Under the pieces are notes generated by a model. That model had not been told where the DNA came from. It searched no databases and was given only the letters and a program-made list of their open reading frames with translations. This document shows positions 32,605 to 44,329 of a stretch of 64,000 nucleotides of DNA, one piece after another; positions within the stretch are counted from its first letter, which is position 1; each line of letters begins with the position of its first letter. The translations under genes were made by a program, and so were the position numbers. The stretch is from contig JAWPHD010005084.1 of assembly GCA_037043455.1 (NCBI GenBank), positions 62,001 to 126,000 on the forward strand, in the 5' to 3' direction. The DNA comes from Cyrtodaria siliqua. Taxonomy: Eukaryota; Mollusca; Bivalvia; Adapedonta; Hiatellidae.

Positions 32605-33900
32605 CAGGCGACGTTCTTGATACAATTTGCAATAAACGCCAAGATTCATCCATAAGAACTTATGATTTTTCTACATAATATACAACTTTACCACAATTTT
32701 ACCACAGAACCTTATCAAAGACAAGCTTATTGCTCTCATTCAAACATTTTGCTAGGGAAAATACTACATTTTTGACCTGTAACAATATTAAAGCGTTTTT
32801 TTACTAACGGCAGTTTGGCCAATTACACTATATTTTCGTCAGGTATGGAACTACCGTTTATAGACAAATTGTTGGTATCCTTATGGGTACGAACTGTGCA
32901 CCCCTTGTCGCAGATTTGTTTTTATATTGCTATGAAAGAGATTTCATGTTGAGTCTTTCACCAGATACTCAGGCAGATGTTATTGAAGCCTTTAATGTCA
33001 CCTCTCGGTATCCGGATGACCTACTGAACATTGACAACACTTTCTTTTCTACTATGGTTATTACTATATATCTTAAAGAACTAGATCATGGCGGGGATTT
33101 CTTTATTTACACTGTCCTGTTTTAATGGGATGACAGTAGGGTAAGTGTGAGGTTTGGTGCTCCCTAGAACCGGTTTAAAACCCCAGTGGCCTACTTTGCC
33201 ACTGACCGTTCCAAAGCGGTAGCCCTATTGTCAACCCTTTTTGTGTTTGTGATGTCGTTTGCATTTATTATTGCTTTTGCCTTCTTGTTTGTCTGTTTGC
33301 GTGTTTGTTTCTGTGTTTTGTGGTTTACTGTCCTCCTTGAGTGCTACTTTCTCTGTCCGATCTTTTTATATTTCTCTTCAACTTAACAAAGCTAGTATTT
33401 CTGATATTAACGCTTCTTATCTCGATTTACATCTCTCTATTGCAAATGGTGAAATAATTAGCAAACTCTATGACAAGAGAGATGATTTTAATTTTGATAT
33501 TGTTAATTATTCCCATTTTGATGGGGATGTTCCCCGAGCAACTTCTTATGGTGTCTATGTGTCTCAACTTCTTCGGTTTTCTAGAGCTTGTACTCGAGTT
33601 GAGGACTTTAATATTCGTAATCTTTGTATAACTAAAATGCTACTCCATCAGGGCTACTGTTACCATAAACTTCGTAAAACTGTTGCAAAATTTTATTATC
33701 GTAACCCTGATCTTCTTTAAAAATATAAAAGTAATTTAAGACTCTTCTGCGACAAAGACTATCACAACGTGACTTCTAAGGTGGTATGAATTACAAACTT
33801 TGTAAGATACTTGGTCATGATCAGTTTCATAATAGCTTTGTTAAACTTGTTAAAAGGTTTATCATTACAATACAATACTTCGTTTGCAAGGGTATAAATA
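32605..33900 (+). pseudogene. Penelope-like element reverse transcriptase, decayed and interrupted
   Basis: Scattered frames give SGDVLDT, RTYDFSTLYTTLPQNLIKDK-like text (with shifts), then YRQIVGILMGTNCAPLVADL, ERDFMLSLSPDTQADVIEAF and SRYPDDLLNIDN. The last is the catalytic Y-x-D-D box, where Pro replaces the usual Leu or Ile. After a ~295 bp insertion (33084-33378) it resumes LQLNKASISDINASYLDLHL, KLYDKRDDFNFDIVN, GYCYHKLRKTVAKFYYRN. Further frame-shifted remnants run to about 33900. This is the RT core of Penelope-like elements; the GIY-YIG endonuclease is not seen. Several shifts make it inactive. Confidence 0.88.
33084..33378 (+). mobile_element. ~295 bp SINE-like element nested in the Penelope RT
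   Basis: It begins ATCATGGCGGGGATTTCTTT and ends near CCGATCTTTTTATATTTCTC. An almost identical copy is at 53505-53795. It splits the RT exactly between the conserved ...KEL and LQLNKA. It contains ACCGGTTTAAAACCCCAGTG and GACCGTTCCAAAGCGGTAG. The hydrophobic frame inside it is not a gene. Confidence 0.85.
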
Positions 33901-34690
33901 GTTAATGCGCATACCCTTTAACAAAATCTCTAAGTATCAACTTTTGTATCTTAACTAATTTTCTTATTTTAAATATATTTTAGAATAGATATATGACAAG
34001 TATTATGTTTTGACCCATAGTTTGTAAAACATTTATTTTTTGTTTGAATTGTTACATCTTTTGAGAGTTACCCTCCCTTTATATGAAAACATGAAATGTA
34101 CTGAAAGAACACATACAATGAGTCAAAGATCGCTTAAAGATATACAATTCTTACAATTGGTATAAAATAACAGAAATTAACACAAAACTTTGACCCTTTT
34201 ATCGCAGATTTTCCGTCTATAAAAAAATGAAATATGGATAATCTTAAATTACCTCCCTTTAAATTGAATATTGTTTGAAATTCAAGTAACTGTTATTCAG
34301 CGTCAACATTAAATATTTCGAAAATTTCTTTTGCAAACGCATTTGTAGTGGTAATGCTAGTGAAACATGATGTCAAAATAATTTTAACTGGCATATGTTA
34401 GAATTAGGAACATCGAAAGCTTCACTAATTCGAAGTACTTAATAAAATCCTATCAACCCAGTTGTATAAGTTATAACTTATTTCTAAGAAAACGCATTGA
34501 CTTAAAAGTTTAAAATATGTTCACGCAATCAGAGCAGACGATTTACACTGGTTATTTTGCAGTTTAACCGTATCTCTAATCAAGCTCAAAATACACAAAA
34601 TACACAAAACAATGAGAATATTATTGACATATTCTTAGATTGGTACTTAGCAATTTGGCTTATTGCATATGTATTCTAGACGATATACTA
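33900..34690. other. AT-rich intergenic stretch, nothing recognised
   Basis: No gene-like frame, repeat family or RNA gene was identified. Confidence 0.3.
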
Positions 34691-34948
34691 TTTTAGTCAC
34701 TCGAGTCAGCAATCAAATATGCTCATTGGCGACAGAGACTAGAAATAAATGTGTGTGAAACGTTTTCATGAAGTACGTATAATACAGCCGTTAACAAACA
34801 CATCATACGTGTTCGTCAAAGTTTATTTTATAATGAACACGAAACAGGACTTCGCTCTGAAAGGAGCAATATCAACTTCTATAACCTCAGTTATTTTGTA
34901 AATAGAACTTTAACTTCCAACGACTATGCACAATGGAGGAGTTTGGCC

Positions 34949-36075
34949 CTAACACGATTTCTTGCGGAACATGTGACCTTTATCCACGCCATAAAACATA
35001 GGTTTATCTAATGTGTTCATTTTCGATTCTATTGTTGAGTGCATTGGCGGAGTATTATTTGTAAGTAAGTCTCCTTCACCTGGGGATGTATGACTAGCAT
35101 CAGGCCGAGTGACAGTAGTATCTGTGTTAGTGTGTGTCTCTTCCTGATGAACAGTCGGGGATGTATGACTAGCATCAGGCCGAGTGACAGTAGTATCTGT
35201 GTTAGTGTGTGTCTCTTCCTGATGAACAGTCGGGGATGTATGACTAGCATCAGGCCGAGTGACAGTAGTATCTGTGTTAGTGTGTGTCTCTTCCTGATGA
35301 ACAGTCGGGGATGTATGACTAGCATCAGGCAGAGTGGCTGTAGTATCTGTGTTAGTGTGTGTCTCTTCCTGGTGAACAGTCGGGGATGTATGACTAGCAT
35401 CAGGCAGAGTGACAGTAGCATCTGTGTCAGTATGTGTCTCTTCCTGGTGAACAGTCGGGGATGTATGACTAGCATCAGGCCGAGTGACAGTAGTATCTGT
35501 GTGAGTATGTGTCTCTTCCTGGTGAACAGTCGAGGATGTATGACTAGCATCAGGCCGAGTGACAGTAGTATCTGTGTTAGTGTGTGTCTCTTCCTGGTGA
35601 ACAGTCGAGGATGTATGACTAGCATCAGGCCGAGTGACAGTAGTATCTGTGTGAGTATGTGTCTCTTCCTGGTGAACAGTTGAGGATGTATGACTAGCAT
35701 CAGGCAGAGTGACAGTAGCATCTGTGTCAGTATGTGTCTCTTCCTGGTGAACAGTCGAGGATGTATGACTAGCATCAGGCAGAGTGACAGTAGTATCTGT
35801 GTCAGTGTGTGTCTCTTCCTGATGAACAGTTGAGGATGTATGACTAGCATCAGGCAGAGTGACAGTAGTATCTGTGTGAGTATGTGTCTCTTCCTGGTGA
35901 ACAGTCGGGGATGTATGACTAGCATCAGGCAGAGTGACAGTAGCATCTGTGTCAGTATGTGTCTCTTCCTGGTGAACAGTCGGGGATGTATGACTAGCAT
36001 CAGGCAGAGTGACAGTAGTATCTGTGTCAGTGTGTGTCTCTTCCTGGTGAACAGTTGAGGATGTGGTAGGCCAGA
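34949..36075 (-). pseudogene. Gene B exon 5: 13 in-frame 25-residue repeats, RRM-like domain deleted
   Basis: In the frame aligned with gene A, this exon has no stop until the shared TAG at 34949-34951. It reads WPTTSSTVHQEETHTDTD, repeats of the unit TVHQEETHTDTDTTVTLPDA plus SHTSP, then GEGDLLTN, STIESKMNTLDKPM, and jumps to DKGHMFRKKSC. About 130 codons (coiled coil and RRM-like core) are missing at about 34990-35010. Open frames in the other two phases are by-products of the 75 bp period. Confidence 0.75.
35085..36059 (-). repeat. 75 bp coding minisatellite, 13 units
   Basis: GATGTATGACTAGCATCAGG recurs exactly every 75 bp from 35085 to 36060. Genes A and C have one unit each at the same position. 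Units differ by a few bases and none contains a stop in the gene frame. Confidence 0.95.
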
Positions 36076-36639
36076 CTGAAAAATGACGAACCCACTATTA
36101 TAAAATGTTAGCGCGTAAATGTAATGCATATAATAAGCTCATTCGTAATACGCATGTTTCGAACATATGAATGAACCTATGTATAAAACATGCATGGAAT
36201 GACTTGCTTGTAATCACATTTAAGGGCATGTCGATAGGTCATCTCGTTATCTATACTGGCGGTCAATGAAAACGCACCGTTAGATGGGTCTTAATTTGTA
36301 CTGCTAAATGAATTGATGATAATTAAGTATATATTTTGAAAGTGACGGATATTAATTACCGATTGCAAACACTGATTCTCTCAGAGTTCCTACACATGGT
36401 GTATAGCGTACAATTAAAGTCACACACACGAGTGACTTTAATTGAACACATGAATTAAGTGTAACATAGTAGTAGCACTTAACAACAATTACACTCATAT
36501 GCATACATATCAATTTTAAAACAACTTCACCTAGTGATGTTATTCTTACTTTCAGCCGGAGTAGTAGGTGGGTCCATGTCTGTGAATGGCTTGTGAGAAT
36601 GAGCAGGTGTTGTAGCAGAAGGACAGACTGAAATATGAC

Positions 36640-37660
36640 AATTCAGATATTATAACATAAGGTAATGTTTTGCGTATACATTAGGCTCGATCAATGTTGG
36701 CCACATTGAAGTGTGGGGACATTACGTATGTCGAGACCTTCTGTGCTAGCTGCTCTGGCTCAAGGGATGTGAGTGATGCGGCGGCACTATTTATCGGTTA
36801 TCCAAAGGTTGTCTGTCCTTGGTAGTTCACAAATATTTCTCCCTATATATATATACGAGATATTCGCTAATCAAATGACACAACTCAACAACCGATGTCA
36901 CTTATATTCCATACTATTTGACGACGAAAATGCGTTAAATATTAATTTGTTATATATTTAGAACTATAAAAAACATTGTGGCGCATACCACACGACAAGG
37001 TGCTATAAATGGGACCCCGTATCAGATTACTAAACTCTTTCAGGGAAGCATCAATTCTTAAGTTGAACCTATTGTTTTTAAACTGGTCTGGCAAAGGAAA
37101 AACACACTTTTTAAAAATAGTTGCAGATGTGTTTTTATAGACGTGGAAAATGTAAGTGTGAAAATAAGTTACGTTTATTTATTCTTTACAGAACGGTTAA
37201 CATGGAAAACAAATATTCATCCCATACTGGCTCCCCTAAGTTCTAAATCACAGCAACAAATCGTGAGACAGTATGAAATATAGAATTATACGAAGATAAA
37301 CATTATCATGATTATTAATCAATTCTTTATGCAGTTTGTTATTTACAGGTCAATTTGACTGAGGTTCATATACTGATACGATTTTTAAGAACTGTATATT
37401 ACATACGTATTATTCATAAAAATACACCATACATGAACTTTATATAGTAGAATTATATTTAGAAAATACATAACGTTCATGTGGATCAACACGAGAATGA
37501 ACATGAGATTATTAATTTCTATTTTATGACGTTAAGCACTGATGCCATATCCTCTATTGTAATTAACATGACGCCAGTTGTCTATCATTTATCCATTTAA
37601 CCCATCAAATCAATATGATACCTCCGACAAACAATAGAACGTACAACTGTATTATAATAA
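36640..37660. other. Intron 3 of pseudogene B, no exon recognised
   Basis: AT-rich. Frames such as 36773-36961 show no family pattern. Confidence 0.3.
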
Positions 37661-37664
37661 TACC

Positions 37665-37850
37665 TATTGTCAATATACTCCGACATCCACAATAGGGCGG
37701 AGATATCTAGGTACCCACATCATGTTAATTGTCAATTTACTCCGACATCACCAACTGGGCAGAGATATCTAGGTACTGGCATCATGTTAATTGTCAATAT
37801 ACTCTGACATCCACAATAGGGCGGAGATATCTAGGTACTGACATCATGTT
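37665..37850 (+). repeat. 62 bp tandem repeat, three units
   Basis: GGAGATATCTAGGTAC recurs at about 37699, 37761 and 37823, each followed by CATCATGTTA. It has the same period as the large satellite at 40826 but an unrelated sequence. Confidence 0.85.
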
Positions 37851-37883
37851 ATTCGCGAGATAAAATACACACGAGACCCTTAC

Positions 37884-39136
37884 CTGCATCCTCGCTGAAC
37901 TTCATTCCACCATTGTATCCATAACCACTTTTCGGATCATTATTTGAATATCCATACACTATTGCACCGAACGGGATCTTCGCAATGTGTCGAAGTTTGT
38001 GTGAGCCTGGTAGGACGTCTATGTACTCGACTGTTTGGTTCGATTTTTTCTCGATATTGAAGCTATGAATAATCGGTTTATTGTCAAGCATAAGGCCGGT
38101 GAACTCATCTGAGGATATCGTTATCGCAACTTTATTATAAGCGTAGCCATCGGGCACATTTATGTGTACTCATAGAGAAATTGGTCAACTGCTGAAATCG
38201 TTGTCATGAATAAAGGTCGACTGTAGCCACTGTTGTCTTCTTTGACATATTGGACAACCTTTATCTTCGTGTCTGACCTAATTTCAATCGCTTCATAACT
38301 TGGCTTTACTTCAAAATAAATACAACTTTATATATGCATCTGGGTAGTACGCCCATAATCACCGTACGTTATGTGTGCGTCGGTTTCCGTAGCAAATACG
38401 CGCACCGATGATGACAAATCCAATGACGGAATTACAAAGTAGTTTGCTCCATGTACAGAAGGCAGAACTTGTTCAATCAGTAAGTTATCCAGACTGTATA
38501 AATAGCGTGATGACCTGCCTGGAGTAAGACCAGAAAATACTGCAATCGGTTTATTGCTAGTAACTGTAATCCCACTTAAGTCTTTAAAGCCTTCGAATTG
38601 GAAGGTTTCAAATCTATTAAGGGTAATATCTATATCACTATCTAGAACGTATCCCCTGAGAGAAACGTTGGTCGAATCTTGAGATGATTGCATTTAAACC
38701 CGGTTGACGCTTCCATAGACAATGTTTGGTGAAACTGACGAAATAACATATTCGGTCGATAAAGTATCGGTTGGAAAGACTACTGACCGGGCAATGTTTT
38801 TGACAGAACCATATGGACGTGAGTGATAGGATACTACGACTGATATTTCCTGATCAGACGTTATTACAATGCTCCTTCCGGTTTGCGTCCCGTTCACTAC
38901 GGTATGCATAAAGGATGAATTGAAAGGTATTTGCATTGAACCATAGATGACGTAGTCAACGCCTCCTGTGATAGAATCAGTGTTGTCAGAATGGGACACA
39001 GTAACTATATCCTGTGATGACCCAACGGTAGCTAAAATAATTGAGGGAATGATAGTGGGTTGTGTACTGTAATAGGACCCGCTCGTCATGTGTGTAACGT
39101 TCATGAAGGCCAACATGAACTGCTTTCCTATAGTCG
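37884..39136 (-). pseudogene. Gene B exon 3: broken IgGFc-binding-like domain
   Basis: Frames with NVSLRGYVLDSDIDITLNRF, DLSGITVTSNKPIAVFSG, VHGANYFVIPS and PGSHKLRHIAKIPFGAIVYG match A and C. The acceptor (TTCTTTTAG) and donor (GCAG then GTAAGG) are kept. Two in-frame stops and a frameshift break it. Confidence 0.85.
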
Positions 39137-39469
39137 CTAAAAGAACAGAACAGCATTGAACATGTAAACATGAGAGAGTATGACATATTTAACAAAAAGA
39201 ACAATTATCGGTTCAACCTTAAAAATATTGAAAGAAAATAATGTTTAACAGTTATTTATCAACACATTATAGAGACCACCCAGGACAGGACTATTTGTTG
39301 CGGAGTCACTTGCCCTACGTAATATACGAAGGGTCAAATTGATAAATTGTTGAAGAATTATCTGAATTTTTACTCGCCATGCATCATTTAGCACTTGTAA
39401 TGGCGAGGGAACGAGTTGAATTGTCATGCCCTACGATATTTAAGAGACGAACTTTAATCTGCCCTTAGT

Positions 39470-39665
39470 ATTCGCGGTGCTGCCTTTGTGGTACACATGC
39501 GGGAGGTCGTGGGTTCAAGTAATGGCCGTGTCATACCAAAGACTTCATAAAAATGTGAGTTTCTTTCTTGACGTTCAGCATATAAAGTGTAATGCTAGGA
39601 CTTGGTCGACCCGGTATCAGAGCAATGTGATTGGGTGGGGTATCAGGTCATGGTTCTACGGTGTG
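39470..39665 (+). mobile_element. tRNA-derived SINE, best-preserved head
   Basis: The A-box-like TGGTACACATGCGGG and B-box-like GGTTCAAGTAATGG are followed by GCCGTGTCATACCAAAGACT, TTGGTCGACCCGGTATCAG and ATGTGATTGGGTGGGGTAT. It lies between exons 2 and 3 of pseudogene B. Confidence 0.75.
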
Positions 39666-40825
39666 GTACATACATGTTTGACTGATTATATGTTTGTTTC
39701 AGCGAACACCCACTGTTTATATGTTTGTGACGGCGACATCCACTGTTTTTATGTTTGTGTCAGCGAGCATACACTCTTTTATATTAAAGTATTATTCATT
39801 AAGAAACTCTACAATTGATTAATTACAAAAGCAACAACATTCATTTTAATATATATTTACTATGACAGAAGCATTGCTGCTGTTCATGTACTCGTATTTT
39901 AATCTTGACATTTCAGAGTTGTAAATCTATGTAAAACACTCATATTTGGTACACATTTCGCCTCCTGCGGATATAACCACTATGGACAGAGTTACCTAAA
40001 ATATTAAGTATAATATTTCAAACATTCAGAAAACAAAGTGCTTCATTTAGTGCATGAATCTGGCAGTATGTTATACTGTAGGTCAGCTCATAAGGAATGA
40101 TATACTGAACTTGATTCAGCATGATTACCTTCCCAAAACCGTGCAAATTATTCACTCATCACAATGCAGAACACTCGTAGGCATATCCAATCTTGCATTT
40201 CCCTGATCTACAACTTCATCAATAATCAAGCAAATAAACGTTTTAGTAAAGACTCATGAAATGAAGAACGCTTGAAAGAATATGCGACATAAGAGATGTT
40301 GCTTATTCCACAATATCACGAACAATCTAGTACAAATATGCCTCACTTCCTGAAACGAAAAATGCTTGAACGTATTCACACAAGCGATTCTCCTTATTCT
40401 ACAATATCACCAACGATCACTCAAGATCACCAAATCGTAGCACGGATAACGATAATTCACTCCCCGAAATGAAGACCTAATGACACAAGCGGCTTTCATC
40501 GTTTAGTAGTCTCGGTCACCCAGACGTTCGCAATCCGCGTTACGTAGGAGTTATGATGTGTAAGGTTAATCATAGGTAATGTTTACTACATTAGAGAAAT
40601 GCACTGACACTTAAAAAAATATTGTTATTCAAAAAAAAAAAAAAATCACGTTGGTGTAGTTCTACTTCATTAACAACATGTTGGTCAAGGTCAGTCTGGG
40701 GCTTGGTCAGACTAGTAGAGTTAACCCACAGTGAAAAAGTAGTAATAACTGACACTTTGGGGAAAAAACCGCCAACTTAAACCAAAAAAACTGATTAAGT
40801 TTTACTTAAAAGTCATGGCGGAGAG

Positions 40826-43800
40826 TTGGGAGTGGGGGGACTTGGTCATATCAAGTATCAAAGTTATACCTCTCTATGGACAGGTTTGTTGGGAGTGGGG
40901 GACTTGGTCATTTCAAGTATCAACGTTATACCTCTCTATGGACAGGTTTGTTGGGAGTGGGGGACTTGGTCATATCAAGTATCAACGTTATACCTCTCTA
41001 TGGACTGGTTCGTTGGGAGTGGGGGACTTGGTCATATCAAGTATCAAAGTTATACCTCTCTATGGACAGATATGTTGGGTGTGGCGGACTTGGTCGTATC
41101 AAGTATCAACGTTATACCTCTCTATGGAAAGGTTCGTTGGGAGTGGGGGACTTGGTCATATCAAGTATCAAAGTTATACCTCTCTATGGACTGGTTCGTT
41201 GGGAGTGGGGGACTTGGTCATATCAAGTATCAAAGTTATACCTCTCTATGGACAGGTTCGTTGGGTGTGGCGGACTTGGTCGTATCAAGTATCAACGTTA
41301 TACCTCTCTATGGACAGGTTCGTTGGGAGTGGGGGACTTGGTCATATCAAGTAGCAACGTTATACCTCTCTATGGACAGGTTCGTTGGGAGTGGGGGACT
41401 TGGTTATATCAAGTCTCAAAGTTATACCTCTCTATGGACTGGTTCGTTGGGAGTGGGGGACTTGGTCATATTAAGTCTCAAAGTTATACCTCTCTATGGA
41501 CAGGTTCGTTGGGAGTGGGGGACTTGGTCATATCAAGTATCAAAGTTATACCTCTCTATGGACAGGTTCGTTGGGAGTGGGGGACTTGGTCATATCAAGT
41601 ATCAACGTTATACCTCTCTATGGACAGGTTCGTTGGGAGTGGGGGACTTGGTCATATCAAGTATCAAAGTTATACCTCTCTATGGACTGGTTCGTTGGGA
41701 GTGGGGGACTTGGTCATATCAATTATCAAAGTTATACCTCTCTATGGACAGGTTCGTTGGGAGTGGGGGACTTGGTCATATCAAGTATCAACGTTATACC
41801 TCTCTATGGACAGGTTCGTTGGGAGTGGGGGACTTGGTCATATCAAGTATCAAAGTTATACCTCTCTATGGACAGATTCGTTGGGAGTGGGGGACTTGGT
41901 CATATCAAGTATCATAGTTATACCTCTCTATGGACAGGTTCGTTGGGAGTGGGGGACTTGGTCATATCAAGTATCAACGTTATACCTCTCTATGGACAGG
42001 TTCGTTGGGAGTGGGGGACTTGGTCATATCAAGTATCAAAGTTATACCTCTCTATGGACTGGTTCGTTGGGAGTGGGGGACTTGGTCATATCAAGTATCA
42101 ACGTTATACCTCTCTATGGACTGGTTCGTTGGGAGTGGGGGACTTGGTCATATCAAGTATCAAAGTTATACCTCTCTATGGACAGGTTCGTTGGGAGTGG
42201 GGGACTTGGTCATATCAAGTATCAAAGTTATACCTCTCTATGGACAGATTCGTTGGGTGTGGCGGACTTGGTCGTATCAAGTATCAACGTTATACCTCTC
42301 TATGGACAGGTTCGTTGGGAGTGGGGGACTTGGTCATATCAAGTATCAAAGTTATACCTCTCTATGGACTGGTTCGTTGGGAGTGGGGGACTTGGTCATA
42401 TCAAGTATCAAAGTTATACCTCTCTATGGACAGGTTCGTTGGGTGTGGCGGACTTGGTCGTATCAAGTATCAACGTTATACCTCTCTATGGACAGGTTCG
42501 TTGGGAGTGGGGGACTTGGTCATATCAAGTATCAACGTTATACCTCTCTATGGACAGGTTCGTTGGGAGTGGGGGACTTGGTCATATCAAGTCTCAAAGT
42601 TATACCTCTCTATGGACTGGTTCGTTGGGAGTGGGGGACTTGGTCATATCAAGTCTCAAAGTTATACCTCTCTATGGACAGGTTCGTTGGGAGTGAGGGA
42701 CTTGGTCATATCAAGTATCAAAGTTATACCTCTCTATGGACAGGTTCGTTGGGAGTGGGGGACTTGGTCATATCAAGCATCAACGTTATACCTCTCTATG
42801 GACAGGTTCGTTGGGAGTGGGGGACTTGGTCATGTCAAGTATCAAAGTTATACCTCTCTATGGACTGGTTCGTTGGGAGTGGGGGACTTGGTCATATCAA
42901 TTATCAAAGTTATACCTCTCTATGGACAGGTTCGTTGGGAGTGGGGGACTTGGTCATATCAAGTATCAACGTTATACCTCTCTATGGACAGGTTCGTTGG
43001 GAGTGGGGGACTTGGTCATATCAAGTATCAAAGTTATACCTCTCTATGGACAGATTCGTTGGGAGTGGGGTACTTGGTCATATCAAGTATCAAAGTTATA
43101 CCTCTCTATGGACAGGTTCGTTGGGAGTGGGGGACTTGGTCATATCAAGTATCAACGTTATACCTCTCTATGGACAGGTTCGTTGGGAGTGGGGGACTTG
43201 GTCATATCAAGTATCAAAGTTATACCTCTCTATGGACTGGTTCGTTGGGAGTGGGGGACTTGGTCATATCAAGTATCAACGTTATACCTCTCTATGGACT
43301 GGTTCGTTGGGAGTGGGGGACTTGGTCATATCAAGTATCAAAGTTATACCTCTCTATGGACAGGTTCGTTGGGAGTGGGGGACTTGGTCATATCAAGTAT
43401 CAAAGTTATACCTCTCTATGGACAGGTTCGTTGGGAGTGGAGGACTTGGTCATATCAAGTATCAACGTTATACCTCTCTATGGACAGGTTCGTTGGGAGT
43501 GGGGGACTTGGTCATATCAAGTATCAAAGTTATACCTCTCTATGGACAGGTTCGTTGGGAGTGGGGGACTTGGTCATATCAAGTATCAACGTTATACCTC
43601 TCTATGGACTGGTTCGTTGGGAGTGGGGGACTTGGTCATATCAAGTATCAAAGTTATACCTCTCTATGGACAGGTTCGTTGGGAGTGGGGGACTTGGTCA
43701 TATCAAGTATCAACGTTATACCTCTCTATGGACAGGTTCGTTGGGAGTGGGGGACTTGGTCATATCAAGTATCAAAGTTATACCTCTCTATGGACTGGTT

Positions 43801-44300
43801 CGTTGGGAGTGGGGGACTTGGTCATATCAAGTATCAACGTTATACCTCTCTATGGACAGGTTCGTTGGGTGTGTGGAACTTGGTCATATCAAGTATCAAC
43901 GTTATACCTCTCTATGGACTGGTTCGTTGGGAGTGGGGAACTTGGTCATATCAAGTCTCAAAGTTATACCTCTCTAGGGACTGGTTCGTTGGGAGTGGGG
44001 AACTTGGTCATATCAAGTACCAAAGTTGTACCTCTCTATGGACAGGTTCGTTGGGAGTGGCGGACTTGGTCATATCAAGTATCAACGTTATACCTCTCTA
44101 TGGACTGGTTCGTTGGGAGTGGGGAACTTGGTCATATCAAGTCTCAAAGTTATACCTCTCTATGGACAGGTTCGTTGGGAGTGGGAGACTTGGTCATATC
44201 AGGTATCAAAGGTATACCTCTCTATGGACAGGTTCGTTGGGAGTGGGGGACTTGGTCATATCAGGTATCAAAGGTATACCTCTCTATGGGCAGGTTCCAA
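40826..44300 (+). repeat. 62 bp satellite (~56 units) with a 1178 bp higher-order repeat
   Basis: The unit is GGGAGTGGGGGACTTGGTCA, TATCAAGTATCAAAGTTATA, CCTCTCTATGGACAGGTTCG, TT. Rare variants recur exactly 19 units apart: GTGTGGCGG at 41079/42257 and 41265/42443, AATTATC at 41721/42899, AAGTCTC at 41411/42589, GACAGATTCG at 41871/43049. Since 62 is 2 mod 3 and the unit lacks stops in all three forward phases, very long overlapping frames (up to 942 codons) appear. These are not evidence of a gene. The array lies in intron 1 of pseudogene B. Confidence 0.97.
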
Positions 44301-44329
44301 AGAGTAGGGCTTGCAGCTGGGTGATCGAG

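Noticed and set aside
33186..33386. Hydrophobic 66-codon frame resembling a membrane protein
   Set aside because: It is the T-rich part of the ~295 bp SINE-like element, also present at 53660-53790.
35029..36129. 366-codon minus frame with MLVIHPRLFTRKRH-type repeats, and a 197-codon plus frame
   Set aside because: Wrong phases of the 75 bp coding repeat; the phase continuous with the gene family reads TVHQEETHTDTD.
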